A stretch of 60,317 bases of DNA, from the NCBI GenBank assembly GCA_964569315.1, contig CAZMUZ010000009.1, forward strand, positions 1-60,317, written 5' to 3'. The translations under genes and the position numbers were made by a program. Below, in pieces: positions 7,106 through 15,535 of the stretch. The notes under the pieces were generated by a model. That model had not been told where the DNA came from, did not search any database, and saw nothing but the letters and a program-made list of their open reading frames with translations. The DNA is from CADEFF01 sp964569315 (GTDB lineage Bacteria > Pseudomonadota > Alphaproteobacteria > Dongiales > Dongiaceae). How positions within the stretch are numbered: the first letter of the stretch is position 1; every line of letters begins with the position of its first letter.

Positions 7106-8928
7106 GCGGTGGGGTCCGTCTTCGCGCCATAGCCGCGCGGGGTATAGACCCAGGCGCCGCCGTCCGGCCGCTCGATCCGGCGCGTCTGGCTGCTGCCGAC
7201 GATCACGACGGTCAGCATGTCGATGAGCGCCGGGGCGAGCGCGTCGAGCTCGATCACCCGGATCGTCTCGCCGGCACGGCCGAGATTGCGCGCCAGCACC
7301 ACCGGCGTCGCCGGCGCCCGGCTGCGGATCAGGATCTCCCGGGCGCGCACGAGCTGGTCGCGCCGCCGCTCCGAGACGGGGTTGTAGAGCGCCACCACGA
7401 AATCGCCCGCCGCCGCCGCCTCGAGCCGCTGCTCGATCGCGCTCCAGGGCGTCAGCAGGTCGCTGAGCGAGATCGCGCAGAAATCATGCCCGAGCGGCGC
7501 GCCGCTCGCCGCCGCCGCCGCCTGCATCGCGGAGACGCCGGGCAGCCCGACGATCTCCAGCCGCTCCCAGTCGGGGTTGCGCTCGCGCTCGACGAGCTCG
7601 AAGACGAGGCTCGCCATCGCATAGATGCCCGCATCGCCCGAAGAGACGAGCGCCACGCGCCGGCCGGTCGCCGCAACTTCGAGCGCGCGGCGCACCCGCG
7701 CGGTCTCCTCGCCCAGCGGGAAGTCGAAGCGTTCCTTGCCCTCGATCAGCGGCGCCACCAGATCGAGATAGAGCCCGTAGCCGATCACCGTCTCGGCATC
7801 GCGCAGCGCGTCGGCCGCACCGGCCGTCCGGCCGCCCGCGTCGCCGGGGCCGATGCCGACGATCGCGAGCCGGCCGCGCGGCCGGCCGATCGCCCTCGGA
7901 TCGAGCAGGGCCGGCGCCTCGGCGATGGCGCAGGTGGCCCGCGCGGATTTCCGCTTCGGCACCAGCAGCCGGGATTGCGGCCCCGCGGCGGCGAGCGCCG
8001 CCCCCTCGGCCACCCCGTAGCAGCCGGTTTCGGCGAACACCGTTTCCGACGGATTCATGAGCCTCGGCCGCTCCTGGTCGAGCCGTTCCGCGTCGAAAAA
8101 GCGCGCCGGCACATGGAAGGCCGCCGCCGCCTGGTGGATCGCCGGTTCCGCCGCCTTCAAGCCGATCGAGGCGATCGCCGCGACCGACTGCGGCGCAAGA
8201 CCGCCCGCCGCCAGCGATTCCGCGATCAGCGTCCGGACCTCCTCGGGCGAGGCACCGCGCTCGCACCCAATGCCGATCGCAAGCACCGCCGGATGCAAGA
8301 CCAGCTCGTCCGGCCGGTAGGCGACCGCGCGGCTGGTGACGCGGAGCCCGAGCTGCCCGCGCGGATCGCGCGGCAGGGCCGCCAGCCAGCCGGCATCCTC
8401 GCGCGCCGCCTCGAGCTCGATCCGCACCGGATCGCCGGCAAGCAGCCCCGCCATGACGCGCTTTGCCATCGCCGGATTGCCCACGCGCCAGCCGGCCGGC
8501 GGCTCGTCGAGCGCAAGGCCGAAGCGCAAATCGCCCGCCGTGGTGATGGCGGGCCTGACGCCCAGCAGCCGGCCGATCTCGCGCGCGAGGTCGTTGGCGC
8601 CGTGATGCCCGCCCAGCAGCGGCACCACCGCGCTGCCGTCCTCCGCGACTGCCACCACCGGCGGCTCGGCCCGCTTGTCGTCGAGGAAGGGCGCCAGCTT
8701 GCGGATCAGGATTCCGGCAGCGCAGAGCCCGAGGATCGGCCGCCCGAGGCCCAGCAGCTCCTCGAGCTGCATCCCGAGATCGGTGAAGGTGATATCCGCC
8801 TCGGGCACGCGCGGCGCGAAGCCGTAGATTTCCGCGCCCGGCAGGGACGCCGCCAGCTTCCGCGCGAGACCGAGCGCGCCCGGCCCCATCACGAGGATCG
8901 CCGGCAGGGCTTTCGCGGGCGCCGTCAT
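7102..8928 (-). CDS. cobJ: CbiG-CobJ fusion: cobalamin deacylase domain plus precorrin-3B C17-methyltransferase
   Basis: A 608-residue two-enzyme protein. Residues about 1-325 are a full CbiG: a central/N-terminal part (FTDLGMQLEELLGLG, LCAAGILIRKLAP, GHHGANDLA) and the CobE-like C-terminal part (AIGIGCERGASPEEV, ASIGLKAAEPAI). From about residue 345 it is CobJ/CbiH, with the SAM loop LAIVGIGPGDAGGRT, ALVSSGDAGIYAMASL and VVALYNPVSERR. CobJ methylates C17 and contracts the ring. CbiG in the anaerobic pathway opens the lactone and releases the two-carbon fragment. Fusion would place ring contraction and deacylation in one polypeptide. Its ATG overlaps the cobI stop and its stop overlaps the cobM start, four bases each. 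Confidence 0.92.
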   Translation of the reverse strand: MTAPAKALPAILVMGPGALGLARKLAASLPGAEIYGFAPRVPEADITFTDLGMQLEELLGLGRPILGLCAAGILIRKLAPFLDDKRAEPPVVAVAEDGSAVVPLLGGHHGANDLAREIGRLLGVRPAITTAGDLRFGLALDEPPAGWRVGNPAMAKRVMAGLLAGDPVRIELEAAREDAGWLAALPRDPRGQLGLRVTSRAVAYRPDELVLHPAVLAIGIGCERGASPEEVRTLIAESLAAGGLAPQSVAAIASIGLKAAEPAIHQAAAAFHVPARFFDAERLDQERPRLMNPSETVFAETGCYGVAEGAALAAAGPQSRLLVPKRKSARATCAIAEAPALLDPRAIGRPRGRLAIVGIGPGDAGGRTAGAADALRDAETVIGYGLYLDLVAPLIEGKERFDFPLGEETARVRRALEVAATGRRVALVSSGDAGIYAMASLVFELVERERNPDWERLEIVGLPGVSAMQAAAAASGAPLGHDFCAISLSDLLTPWSAIEQRLEAAAAGDFVVALYNPVSERRRDQLVRAREILIRSRAPATPVVLARNLGRAGETIRVIELDALAPALIDMLTVVIVGSSQTRRIERPDGGAWVYTPRGYGAKTDPTA

Positions 8929-9647
8929 CGCCAGGCCTCGCCGCGCTTATGCACGAGCAGCATCGAGAAATAGGGCGCGGCATCCTCCGGCAGGCCCGCG
9001 AGCGGCAGCACCCGTTCGTTGCCGAGCGTCGCGCGCTCGACATAGCGCGTGCGCGAAACGAGATCGAGCCCGGCCAGGACGCGCTTCAGCTTGCCGAGAT
9101 GGCGGCCGAGCTTCACCACCGCCGCCGCCTCGCAATCGGCGAGCCGCCGCCTGAGCTCGACCTCGGGCAAGGGCGCCGGGATCACCGTCAGCACGTCGTT
9201 GCGCGCGGCGAGCGGCGTGCCGGCCGCATCCGCGCAGGCCATCAGCGAGGAAACGCCCGGCACGATGCGGACCGGACAGCGGCCGGCGAGCCGCGCATAG
9301 AGATACATGAAGGAGCCGTAGAAGAAGGGATCGCCCTCGCAGAGCACCGCGACGTCGCGCCCCGCCGCGGCGTGGCCGGCAATGACATCGGCGGCGCCGT
9401 CATAGATGTCGGCCTTCGGGAAGGCGCCGTCGCCGATCGGCATGCGGATCGCGATCTCCGTCTGCCCGCCCGGCAGATGGGGGGCCGCGATTCCGCGGGC
9501 GAAGCTGTCGCCGGTTTCGGGCGCCGGATAGGCGAGCACCGGCGCGGCGCGGATGAGGCGCAGCGCCTTCAGGGTGAGCAGCTCCGGATCGCCGGGCCCG
9601 ACGCCGATGCCCCAGACGGTGCCGCTCGCAGGATCGGGCGCGCTCAT
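8925..9647 (-). CDS. cobI: Precorrin-2 C20-methyltransferase
   Basis: A 240-residue CobI/CbiL enzyme, the C20 methylation of precorrin-2 to precorrin-3A. Motifs: VWGIGVGPGDPELLTLKAL, AYPAPETGDSFARGIAAPH, VLCEGDPFFYGSFMYLYARL and IVPGVSSLMACADAAGTPL. The frame is open far upstream, but the correct start is the ATG at 9647, which overlaps the cobL stop by four bases (ATGA). That gives the usual family length and puts the SAM loop at residue 12. Central gene of the overlapping cob operon. Confidence 0.95.
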   Translation of the reverse strand: MSAPDPASGTVWGIGVGPGDPELLTLKALRLIRAAPVLAYPAPETGDSFARGIAAPHLPGGQTEIAIRMPIGDGAFPKADIYDGAADVIAGHAAAGRDVAVLCEGDPFFYGSFMYLYARLAGRCPVRIVPGVSSLMACADAAGTPLAARNDVLTVIPAPLPEVELRRRLADCEAAAVVKLGRHLGKLKRVLAGLDLVSRTRYVERATLGNERVLPLAGLPEDAAPYFSMLLVHKRGEAWR

Positions 9648-10849
9648 GACTTCACCGCCGCGAGCTGGGTCACCGGCATCAGCGGCTTCCAGCCGAGGAA
9701 GCTGCCGACCGGTTCGGCTCGGCTCACGGCAAGCCGCGTCAGCTCGCCGCCGAGCTCGCCCTGCAGCGCCAGCAGCCTCGCCTCGCTTTCGGTCGTGACC
9801 GCATGGGCGACGAGCCGGCCGCCCTTCGGGAGCGCTTTCCAGCAGCGCTCGACGATGCCGGCAACGGTCAGGCCGCCGCCGATGAAGACCGCATCGGGCC
9901 GCGGCAAGCCTTCGAGCGCCGCCGGCGCGCGGCCGTGATGGACGGCAAGCTGCGGCACGCCGAGCGCCCTCGCATTCGCCGCGATGAGCGCCACCCGGTC
10001 CGCCCCCTGCTCGATCGCATGGGCGACGAGCGAGCGATGGCTGCGCAGCCACTCGATCGCGATCGATCCCGCCCCGGCACCGACATCCCACAGACATTCC
10101 CCCGGCAGGGGCGCGAGCCGCGCCAGCGCCGCCGCGCGATACTCCCGCTTGGTGAGCTGACCGTCATGCCGGAAGGCATCGTCCGGCAGGCCCGGTAGAC
10201 GGGGAAACGGCACGGTCGTCCCGTCAGCAATACATTCCACCGCGATGGTGTTGAGGTCGGCCGTGCGCGCCGCCGCCCATTGCGCCGCGACGCCCGCGAT
10301 ACGCCCCTCCCGCGCCCCCTCCATATGCTCCAGCACCTCGATCGGGCTCGCGCCATAGCCGAGTTCGGTCAGCCGTTGGGCCACGAGGGCCGGTGTCGTG
10401 CCGTCATGGCTCAGCAGCAGCAGCCGCGCGCCCGGCGCCACGGCGCTATTCAAGATATCGATCGGCCGCCCATGCAAAGTGAGGCAGTCGATCTCCGCGA
10501 GCGGCCAGCCGAGCCGAGCCGCGGCGAGGCTGAAGGCCGAGATCTGCGGCAGGATCGTGAGCTCCGCCATCGGCACATGGCGGGCGAGCGTCACGCCGAT
10601 GCCGAACCACATCGGATCGCCGGTCGCCAGCACCGCGACCTTGCGGCCGCGCCAGCGCAGGATCTCCTCGACGGTGCGGGAGAGCGGCACCTCCCAGGTG
10701 ATGCGCGTCGCCGCACCGGGCGGCACCATGGCGAGATGGCGCTCGCCGCCGACCAGCAGTTCCGCCTCGTCGATAAGCTTGCGCCCGCGAGGGCAGAGGC
10801 TCGCGAGCCCCGCCTCGCCGATCCCGACGATAGAAAGCCAGGGTGTCAC
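9644..10849 (-). CDS. cobL: Precorrin-6B C5,15-methyltransferase (decarboxylating), CbiE-CbiT fusion
   Basis: A 401-residue bifunctional enzyme that methylates C5 and C15 and decarboxylates the C12 acetate of precorrin-6B, giving precorrin-8x. The N-terminal half is a CbiE-type corrin methyltransferase (LSIVGIGEAGLASLC, VLATGDPMWFGIGVTLAR). The C-terminal half, from about residue 215, is a CbiT-type Rossmann methyltransferase (ECLWDVGAGAGSIAIEWLR, DAVFIGGGLTVAGI). The start is a GTG at 10849 overlapping the cobH stop by four bases. Full family length. Confidence 0.95.
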   Translation of the reverse strand: MTPWLSIVGIGEAGLASLCPRGRKLIDEAELLVGGERHLAMVPPGAATRITWEVPLSRTVEEILRWRGRKVAVLATGDPMWFGIGVTLARHVPMAELTILPQISAFSLAAARLGWPLAEIDCLTLHGRPIDILNSAVAPGARLLLLSHDGTTPALVAQRLTELGYGASPIEVLEHMEGAREGRIAGVAAQWAAARTADLNTIAVECIADGTTVPFPRLPGLPDDAFRHDGQLTKREYRAAALARLAPLPGECLWDVGAGAGSIAIEWLRSHRSLVAHAIEQGADRVALIAANARALGVPQLAVHHGRAPAALEGLPRPDAVFIGGGLTVAGIVERCWKALPKGGRLVAHAVTTESEARLLALQGELGGELTRLAVSRAEPVGSFLGWKPLMPVTQLAAVKS

Positions 10850-11487
10850 GAGGCCTCGCCCGCCCCGATCAGGAGCGCATTGACCGCAGCGGCCGCAAGC
10901 GCGCTACCGCCGCGCCGGCCGCGAAGCGTGAGGTAGGGGATGCCGAGATCGGCCTCGATGAGGGCCTCCTTCGATTCCGCCGCGCCGACGAAGCCCACGG
11001 GAAAGGCCAGGATCGCCGCCGGGCGATAGCCATTGAGCTCGATCAGCTCCAGCAGATGGAAAAGCGCGGTCGGCGCATTGCCGATGGCGACCACGCTGCC
11101 GTCGAGCCGGTCGCCGACCAGCGCCATGCCGGCCGCCGAGCGCGTATTGCCGATCTCGCGCGCATGCGCCGCCGCCTTCGGCTCGGCGATCGCGGAGAGC
11201 AGCCGCTGCGGCTTCGGCAGATGGCGTTTCATGATCCCCGATGCGGTCATGTCGCTGTCGGCGACGATGGTTCCGCCGCCGGCGATCGCCGTGCGCGCCG
11301 CCGCGGCGACATCGGCCGTAAAGGCAAGATCCGCGACGATATCCGCCATGCCGACCGCATGGACGAGACGCGCCGCGACCGGCCGCAGATCCTCCGGCAG
11401 GCCCGCAAGATCGCATTCCGCCGCGATCCGGGCGAAGGATTCCCGATAGATGGCCTCGGGGTCGCGCTCGTAGCGATAGATCGCCAT
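10846..11487 (-). CDS. cobH: Precorrin-8X methylmutase
   Basis: A 213-residue CobH/CbiC enzyme that moves the C11 methyl of precorrin-8x to C12, giving hydrogenobyrinic acid. Motifs: RDPEAIYRESFARI, LVHAVGMADI (with the conserved His), ADSDMTASGIMKRHL, GNAPTALFHLLELI and FPVGFVGAAESKE. ATG at 11487; the stop overlaps the cobL GTG by four bases. It is separated from the upstream cbiX by 57 bases, a normal intra-operon distance. Confidence 0.95.
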   Translation of the reverse strand: MAIYRYERDPEAIYRESFARIAAECDLAGLPEDLRPVAARLVHAVGMADIVADLAFTADVAAAARTAIAGGGTIVADSDMTASGIMKRHLPKPQRLLSAIAEPKAAAHAREIGNTRSAAGMALVGDRLDGSVVAIGNAPTALFHLLELIELNGYRPAAILAFPVGFVGAAESKEALIEADLGIPYLTLRGRRGGSALAAAAVNALLIGAGEAS

Positions 11488-11544
11488 GCGCCGGCCCTCA
11501 CGCGCGCTTGCGGTTCGGCGAACCGGCGATGCGGCGCATGGCCT

Positions 11545-12657
11545 TCATTCCAGCGCATCCGGGTTGCGCCGCTGCGGCCCGTGACGATGGCCCGCATGGG
11601 GATGCGGCGGATGATGATGGGCATGGCCGGCGCCATGATGTGCGTGGCCGTTATCCTGCGCATGGTCATGATCATGGCTGTGGTCATGATGCGCGTGGCT
11701 GTGCTCGTGGCCATGGTGATGAGGGTCGCCGCGATCCTGGCCGTGACCCTGCCCGCCCTTGCCGTTCGCAGCGCGGTCGCGATCCGTGCCGATCCCCTCG
11801 ACATGGTGGTGATGGCTTTGCTGCGGCAGCCCGACCTCCGCCTCGAAGCCCAGCACCTGCTCGCGATATTTGCAGAGCGCGCAGTTCATCTTGTTCTCGC
11901 CGACCAGGATCTCCTCGACCCGCTCGGCGAAGCAGTCGAGCACGAAGGGATGGTCGTTGAGATAGCCGGCCTTGAGGAACTCGATCTCCGGATGGCGCGC
12001 GGCCATCTCGTCGGCGATGCGGTAGATGCGCTTCACCAGCACGCCGGTGAAGAGGAAATAGGGGAAGACGATGATGCGCCGGTAGCCGAGCTTCGCCGCA
12101 TGTTCGAGCCCCGGCCCCACCAGCGGGAAGGTCACGCCGCTATAGCAGACCTCCGCCCAGCCGAATCCCATGCCCTCCCAGAGCATGCGCGCGACCTTGG
12201 CGATATTGGCGTTGGCGTCGGGATCGGAGGTGCCGCGCCCGACCACCATCAGCAGCGTGTCCTCGCGCGCGACCCTGCTGCCGGCGCGTGCCTCAACCTC
12301 CTCTATGCGCTGGCCGGCCGCCTGGAGCAGTCGGGTCTCGACCGCAAGCTCGCGCCCGTAATCGATGGCGAGGCCCTTGTGCTGCGCGGCGAAGGTGTTG
12401 AGCACCGAGGGGATGTCGTTCTTCACATGCCCGGCCGCGAAGAGCATGCCCGGCAGCGCCAGGATGCGCCGGCAGCCGATCTGGCGCAGCTCCTCGAGGC
12501 CGTCGCTTATGACCGGCCGGGCGAACTCCAGGAAGCCGCTGCGCACGGGGAATTGCGGCAGGCGCTCCGCGATGCCGGCCGCCACCGCCGCGAATTCGGC
12601 GATGGCATCCTCGTCGCGGCTGCCATGGCCGCAGACCATCACGCCGATCTTGTTCAT
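11545..12657 (-). CDS. cbiX: CbiX-L type cobaltochelatase with MxCxxC motif and His-rich tail
   Basis: A 370-residue two-lobed class II chelatase. Lobe 1 (residues 1-125) has the active-site His at GHGSRDED (His11) and AAGHVKND (His77); lobe 2 has VGRGTSDPDANAN and SGVTFPLVGPGLEHA. At residues 257-262 is MNCALC, the MxCxxC motif that in the long form of CbiX from Bacillus megaterium holds a [4Fe-4S] centre. From about residue 283 to 366 the chain is a low-complexity His/Asp/Gly tail, likely a metal reservoir. In the anaerobic pathway CbiX inserts cobalt into sirohydrochlorin. Here it shares a locus with CobN, the late-insertion chelatase, so its role is uncertain. First gene of the cob methyltransferase operon. 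Confidence 0.9.
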   Translation of the reverse strand: MNKIGVMVCGHGSRDEDAIAEFAAVAAGIAERLPQFPVRSGFLEFARPVISDGLEELRQIGCRRILALPGMLFAAGHVKNDIPSVLNTFAAQHKGLAIDYGRELAVETRLLQAAGQRIEEVEARAGSRVAREDTLLMVVGRGTSDPDANANIAKVARMLWEGMGFGWAEVCYSGVTFPLVGPGLEHAAKLGYRRIIVFPYFLFTGVLVKRIYRIADEMAARHPEIEFLKAGYLNDHPFVLDCFAERVEEILVGENKMNCALCKYREQVLGFEAEVGLPQQSHHHHVEGIGTDRDRAANGKGGQGHGQDRGDPHHHGHEHSHAHHDHSHDHDHAQDNGHAHHGAGHAHHHPPHPHAGHRHGPQRRNPDALE

Positions 12658-12776
12658 GAGATCCTCGTTCCCGCCGCCGCGATCGCGGCGCGCGCCCGTT
12701 GTTCATAGCAGAATTCCGACGCGCGGCGGATTGCCGTCGTTGACAGCTCCGAACGCCACGCCCCACCTTGCGCGCC

Positions 12777-13754
12777 ATGCCGCTGGCCGACCCGCCCTTC
12801 GTCCTTGCCCCGCTGCTGCTGGCGCTTCTGCTCGACGCCGCCTTCGGCGATCCCGTCGGGCTTTACCGCACCCTGCCGCATCCGGCGGCCCTGCTCGGCC
12901 GGGCGGTCGCGGCCCTCGACCGCGGCTTCAACCGCCCCGCCTTCGCCGACGCCCTCCGTCGCCTGCTCGGCATTATTGCGATCGCGATCCTCGCCGGCGC
13001 CACCTTCCTCGTCGGTTTCTGGCTGCATCGCCTGCTCTGGACATTGCCCTATGGCTGGTGCGCCGAGGCGCTGCTGATGAGCGCCTTCCTCGCGCAGCGC
13101 AGCCTCTCTCTCCATGTCCGCGCCGTCGCCGAGGCGCTGGAACGCGACGGGCTCGCCGGCGGGCGCGAAGCGGTCCGCCATATCGTGGGGCGCGATCCGG
13201 AAAGCCTCGACGAGGCCGGCGTCTCGCGCGCGGCGCTCGAATCGCTCGCCGAGAATTTCTCCGACGGCGTCACGGCGCCGCTCTTCTGGGGACTGCTGCT
13301 CGGCCTGCCCGGCATGATCGCCTACAAGGCCATCAACACCGCCGACAGCATGATCGGCCATCGCACGGAACGCCACCGCGCCTTCGGCTGGGCGGCGGCG
13401 CGGCTCGACGATCTGGCGAACCTGCTGCCGGCGCGGCTCGCCGGGCTTGCGATCGTCGCGGTTGCCGGTTCGCGCACCGGCGACGCCTTCCGCGCCATGA
13501 GGCGGGACGCAGGCAGGCATCGCTCGCCCAATGCCGGCTGGCAGGAGGCGGCGATGGCCGGCGCGCTCGGCGTCGCGCTCGCGGGGCCGCGCCGCTATGG
13601 CGGGATCGTGGTCGAGGATCGCTGGATGGGCGAAGGCGGCCGCATCGAGGCGAATGCCGCCGACATCTGCCGCGGTCTCGCGCTCTACCGCCGCGCCTGC
13701 GCCCTGCAGATCGCTATCGTGGCGCTGATCGCGCTGGCGGCAGCGGCGATCTGA
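12777..13754 (+). CDS. cobD: Adenosylcobinamide-phosphate synthase (CbiB/CobD)
   Basis: A 325-residue polytopic membrane enzyme that attaches the aminopropanol(-phosphate) arm to adenosylcobyric acid. Family marks: LLDAAFGDPVGLYRTLPHP near the N-terminus, RDPESLDEAGVSRAALESLAENFSDG (about residues 138-163), YKAINTADSMIGHRTERHRAFGWAAARLDDLANLLPARLA. In the Pseudomonas denitrificans naming this is CobD; Salmonella CbiB. The frame opens with a TTG at 12768, but the ATG at 12777 gives the normal N-terminus. It is divergent from cbiX and converges with cobQ one base downstream. The threonine-phosphate decarboxylase partner (CobC) is not in the window. Confidence 0.93.
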   Translation: MPLADPPFVLAPLLLALLLDAAFGDPVGLYRTLPHPAALLGRAVAALDRGFNRPAFADALRRLLGIIAIAILAGATFLVGFWLHRLLWTLPYGWCAEALLMSAFLAQRSLSLHVRAVAEALERDGLAGGREAVRHIVGRDPESLDEAGVSRAALESLAENFSDGVTAPLFWGLLLGLPGMIAYKAINTADSMIGHRTERHRAFGWAAARLDDLANLLPARLAGLAIVAVAGSRTGDAFRAMRRDAGRHRSPNAGWQEAAMAGALGVALAGPRRYGGIVVEDRWMGEGGRIEANAADICRGLALYRRACALQIAIVALIALAAAAI

Positions 13755-13755
13755 G

Positions 13756-15216
13756 CTAGCGCGCACGGGCGATCTCCAGCAGCCGGTCGAGATCGAGATG
13801 CGCTTCGAGATGCGCCGCCAGCGCATCGAGCGCCGCCTCCACCTCCGCCTCGAAGGCGACCTCGCGGCCCATCTCGCCGAGCCGGCCGAGGAAACGCCGC
13901 CGGAACCCGTCGGCGGCGAAGAGGCCATGGAGGTAGCAGCCCATCACGCGCCCGTCCGCCGAGACCGCGCCGTCGGCGCGGCCGTCGAGATCGAGCATCG
14001 GCCGGGCGAGGGCCGGCCCCGCGCTGCGGCCGATATGCATCTCGTAGCCGCGCACCGCCGCACCCGTCGAAAGCTCGCGGCCCTGGACCTCGACCAGCAT
14101 CTTGTCGCCGCCGAGCTCGGTTTCCAGATCGAGCAGCCCGAGCCCCTCGACGCTGCCGGCAGGGCCTTCCGTGCCCGCCGGGTCGGCGATGCGCCGTCCC
14201 AGCATCTGATAGCCGCCGCAGAGCCCGAGGATCATGCCGCCGCGCCGGCGATGGGCGGCGAGATCCACGTCCCATCCCTCGGCGCGGATCATGGCGAGGT
14301 CCGCGATCGTCGCCTTCGATCCCGGCAGGATGACGAGGTCGGCATCGCCCGGCAGCGGCTTTCCTGGCGGCACAATTACGAGCGTCACGGCCGGCTCCGC
14401 CCGCAGCGGATCGAGATCGTCGAAATTGGCGATGCGTCCCAGCATCGGCACCGCGATCCTGATCTGCCCCTCGCCGCCGCCCCGCCGCTCGATCCCGACC
14501 GCATCCTCGGCCGGCAGGGTCGCGGCACGCGGCCACCAGGGCAGGAGCCCGAGCGGCACAATGCCGGTACGCTCGGCGATGATCCGCATGCCGTCGGCGA
14601 AAAGCGTCGGGTCGCCGCGGAACTTGTTGACGACGAAGCCCTTGAGGAGCGCGCGCTCCTCGGGCTCGAGCAGGCTCACCGTGCCGACCAGGCTCGCGAT
14701 CACCCCGCCGCGCTCGATATCGCCCACGAGGATCACCGGCACGCCGGCCGCCCGCGCGAAACCCATATTGGCGATGTCGCCGGCGCGAAGATTGATCTCG
14801 GCCGGGCTGCCGGCGCCCTCGACGAGAACGAGATCGGCCTCCCGCCCGAGCCCGGCGAAGCTCTCCAGCACCTTCGGCATCAGCCCCGCGCGCAGCGCCT
14901 GATAGTCGCGCGCCGTGGCGTTGCCGACGACGCGGCCCTGCACCACGAGCTGCGCGCCGATCTCGCTCTGCGGCTTCAGCAGCACCGGGTTCATATGGAC
15001 GCTCGGCCGCGCGCCGGCCGCGCGCGCCTGCAGCGCCTGGGCCCGGCCGATCTCCCCACCCTCGACCGTGACCGCGGCATTGTTCGACATGTTCTGCGGC
15101 TTGAAGGGCCGCACCGCGAGGCCGCGACGCTTGTAGGCGCGCGCGAGGCCCGCCGTCAGCAGCGACTTGCCGACATCCGACCCCGTGCCCTGCAGCATCA
15201 GCGCGGCGGTGCTCAT
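13756..15216 (-). CDS. cobQ: Cobyric acid synthase
   Basis: A 486-residue CobQ/CbiP, performing four glutamine-dependent amidations (b, d, e, g) of adenosylcobyrinic a,c-diamide. Motifs: LMLQGTGSDVGKSLLTAGLARAY at the N-terminus, RPFKPQNMSNN, the amidotransferase Cys in ILGLCGGYQMLG and the His in YEMHIGRS. ATG at 15216. It is on the same strand as cobO but separated by 319 bases filled with repeats, so it may be the distal gene of the riboswitch operon or have its own promoter. Its stop lies one base from that of cobD. Confidence 0.95.
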   Translation of the reverse strand: MSTAALMLQGTGSDVGKSLLTAGLARAYKRRGLAVRPFKPQNMSNNAAVTVEGGEIGRAQALQARAAGARPSVHMNPVLLKPQSEIGAQLVVQGRVVGNATARDYQALRAGLMPKVLESFAGLGREADLVLVEGAGSPAEINLRAGDIANMGFARAAGVPVILVGDIERGGVIASLVGTVSLLEPEERALLKGFVVNKFRGDPTLFADGMRIIAERTGIVPLGLLPWWPRAATLPAEDAVGIERRGGGEGQIRIAVPMLGRIANFDDLDPLRAEPAVTLVIVPPGKPLPGDADLVILPGSKATIADLAMIRAEGWDVDLAAHRRRGGMILGLCGGYQMLGRRIADPAGTEGPAGSVEGLGLLDLETELGGDKMLVEVQGRELSTGAAVRGYEMHIGRSAGPALARPMLDLDGRADGAVSADGRVMGCYLHGLFAADGFRRRFLGRLGEMGREVAFEAEVEAALDALAAHLEAHLDLDRLLEIARAR

Positions 15217-15248
15217 CGCCTGTGCGCCCCGCGACCACCCCCACCCCT

Positions 15249-15383
15249 CCCTCCCCCCTCGAGGGGGAGGGCGAAGAAGGCGGAATCCCTGCCGCTCTCG
15301 AGGGAGAGGGCGACGAAGGCATCCCCTCCCCCCTCGAGGCGGAGGGTGAAGAAGGCATCCCCTCCCCCCTTGCGGGGGAGGGT
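15249..15383. repeat. Four tandem copies of a palindromic CCCTC...GAGGG unit
   Basis: Between cobQ and cobO are four copies of a GC-rich palindromic unit centred near 15261, 15300, 15337 and 15371, about 36-39 bases apart. The core is close to CCCTCCCCCCTCGAGGGGGA. The joining stretch is also repeated (GCGAAGAAGG, GCGACGAAGG, GTGAAGAAGG). Each copy could fold as a hairpin in RNA from either strand. The pattern resembles REP-like intergenic elements of alphaproteobacteria, and the copies are degenerate. Confidence 0.75.
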
Positions 15384-15409
15384 TAGGGTGGGGGGAACAT
15401 TGAAACCCT

Positions 15410-15510
15410 CATGGTGAGCTTGTCGAACCATGCGGCCACACGGAGCCTCATCCTTCGACAGGCTCAGGATGAGGGAGGTTGCAATATCCTTCGACAGGTC
15501 CGGCATGAGG
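15410..15510. repeat. REP-like inverted repeats of the CTTCGACAGG type
   Basis: Three related dyads follow the tandem palindromes: 15410-15432 (CATGGT...ACCATG arms), 15446-15474 (arms CCTCATCCT and AGGATGAGG around TCGACAGGCTC) and 15484-15510 (a diverged copy containing CCTTCGACAGG and CATGAGG). Dyads of this kind are widespread in intergenic DNA of Sphingomonas, Caulobacter and Rhizobiales relatives and are thought to be non-autonomous palindromic elements (established knowledge; identity here by pattern only). Together with the tandem units they fill the whole cobQ-cobO gap, and no gene is seen in it. Confidence 0.7.
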
Positions 15511-15535
15511 CAGGGGGAGAAAGCGCGCGCCATGC

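Noticed and set aside
12658..12776. Possible cobalamin riboswitch before cbiX or cobD
   Set aside because: No B12 box (GCCACTG) and none of the other conserved riboswitch segments on either strand; a lone TTGACA at 12740 has no -10 partner.
15249..15383. CRISPR-like array between cobQ and cobO
   Set aside because: The period is regular, but the stretches between palindromes are themselves repeats rather than unique spacers, the copies are few and degenerate, and no cas gene is nearby.
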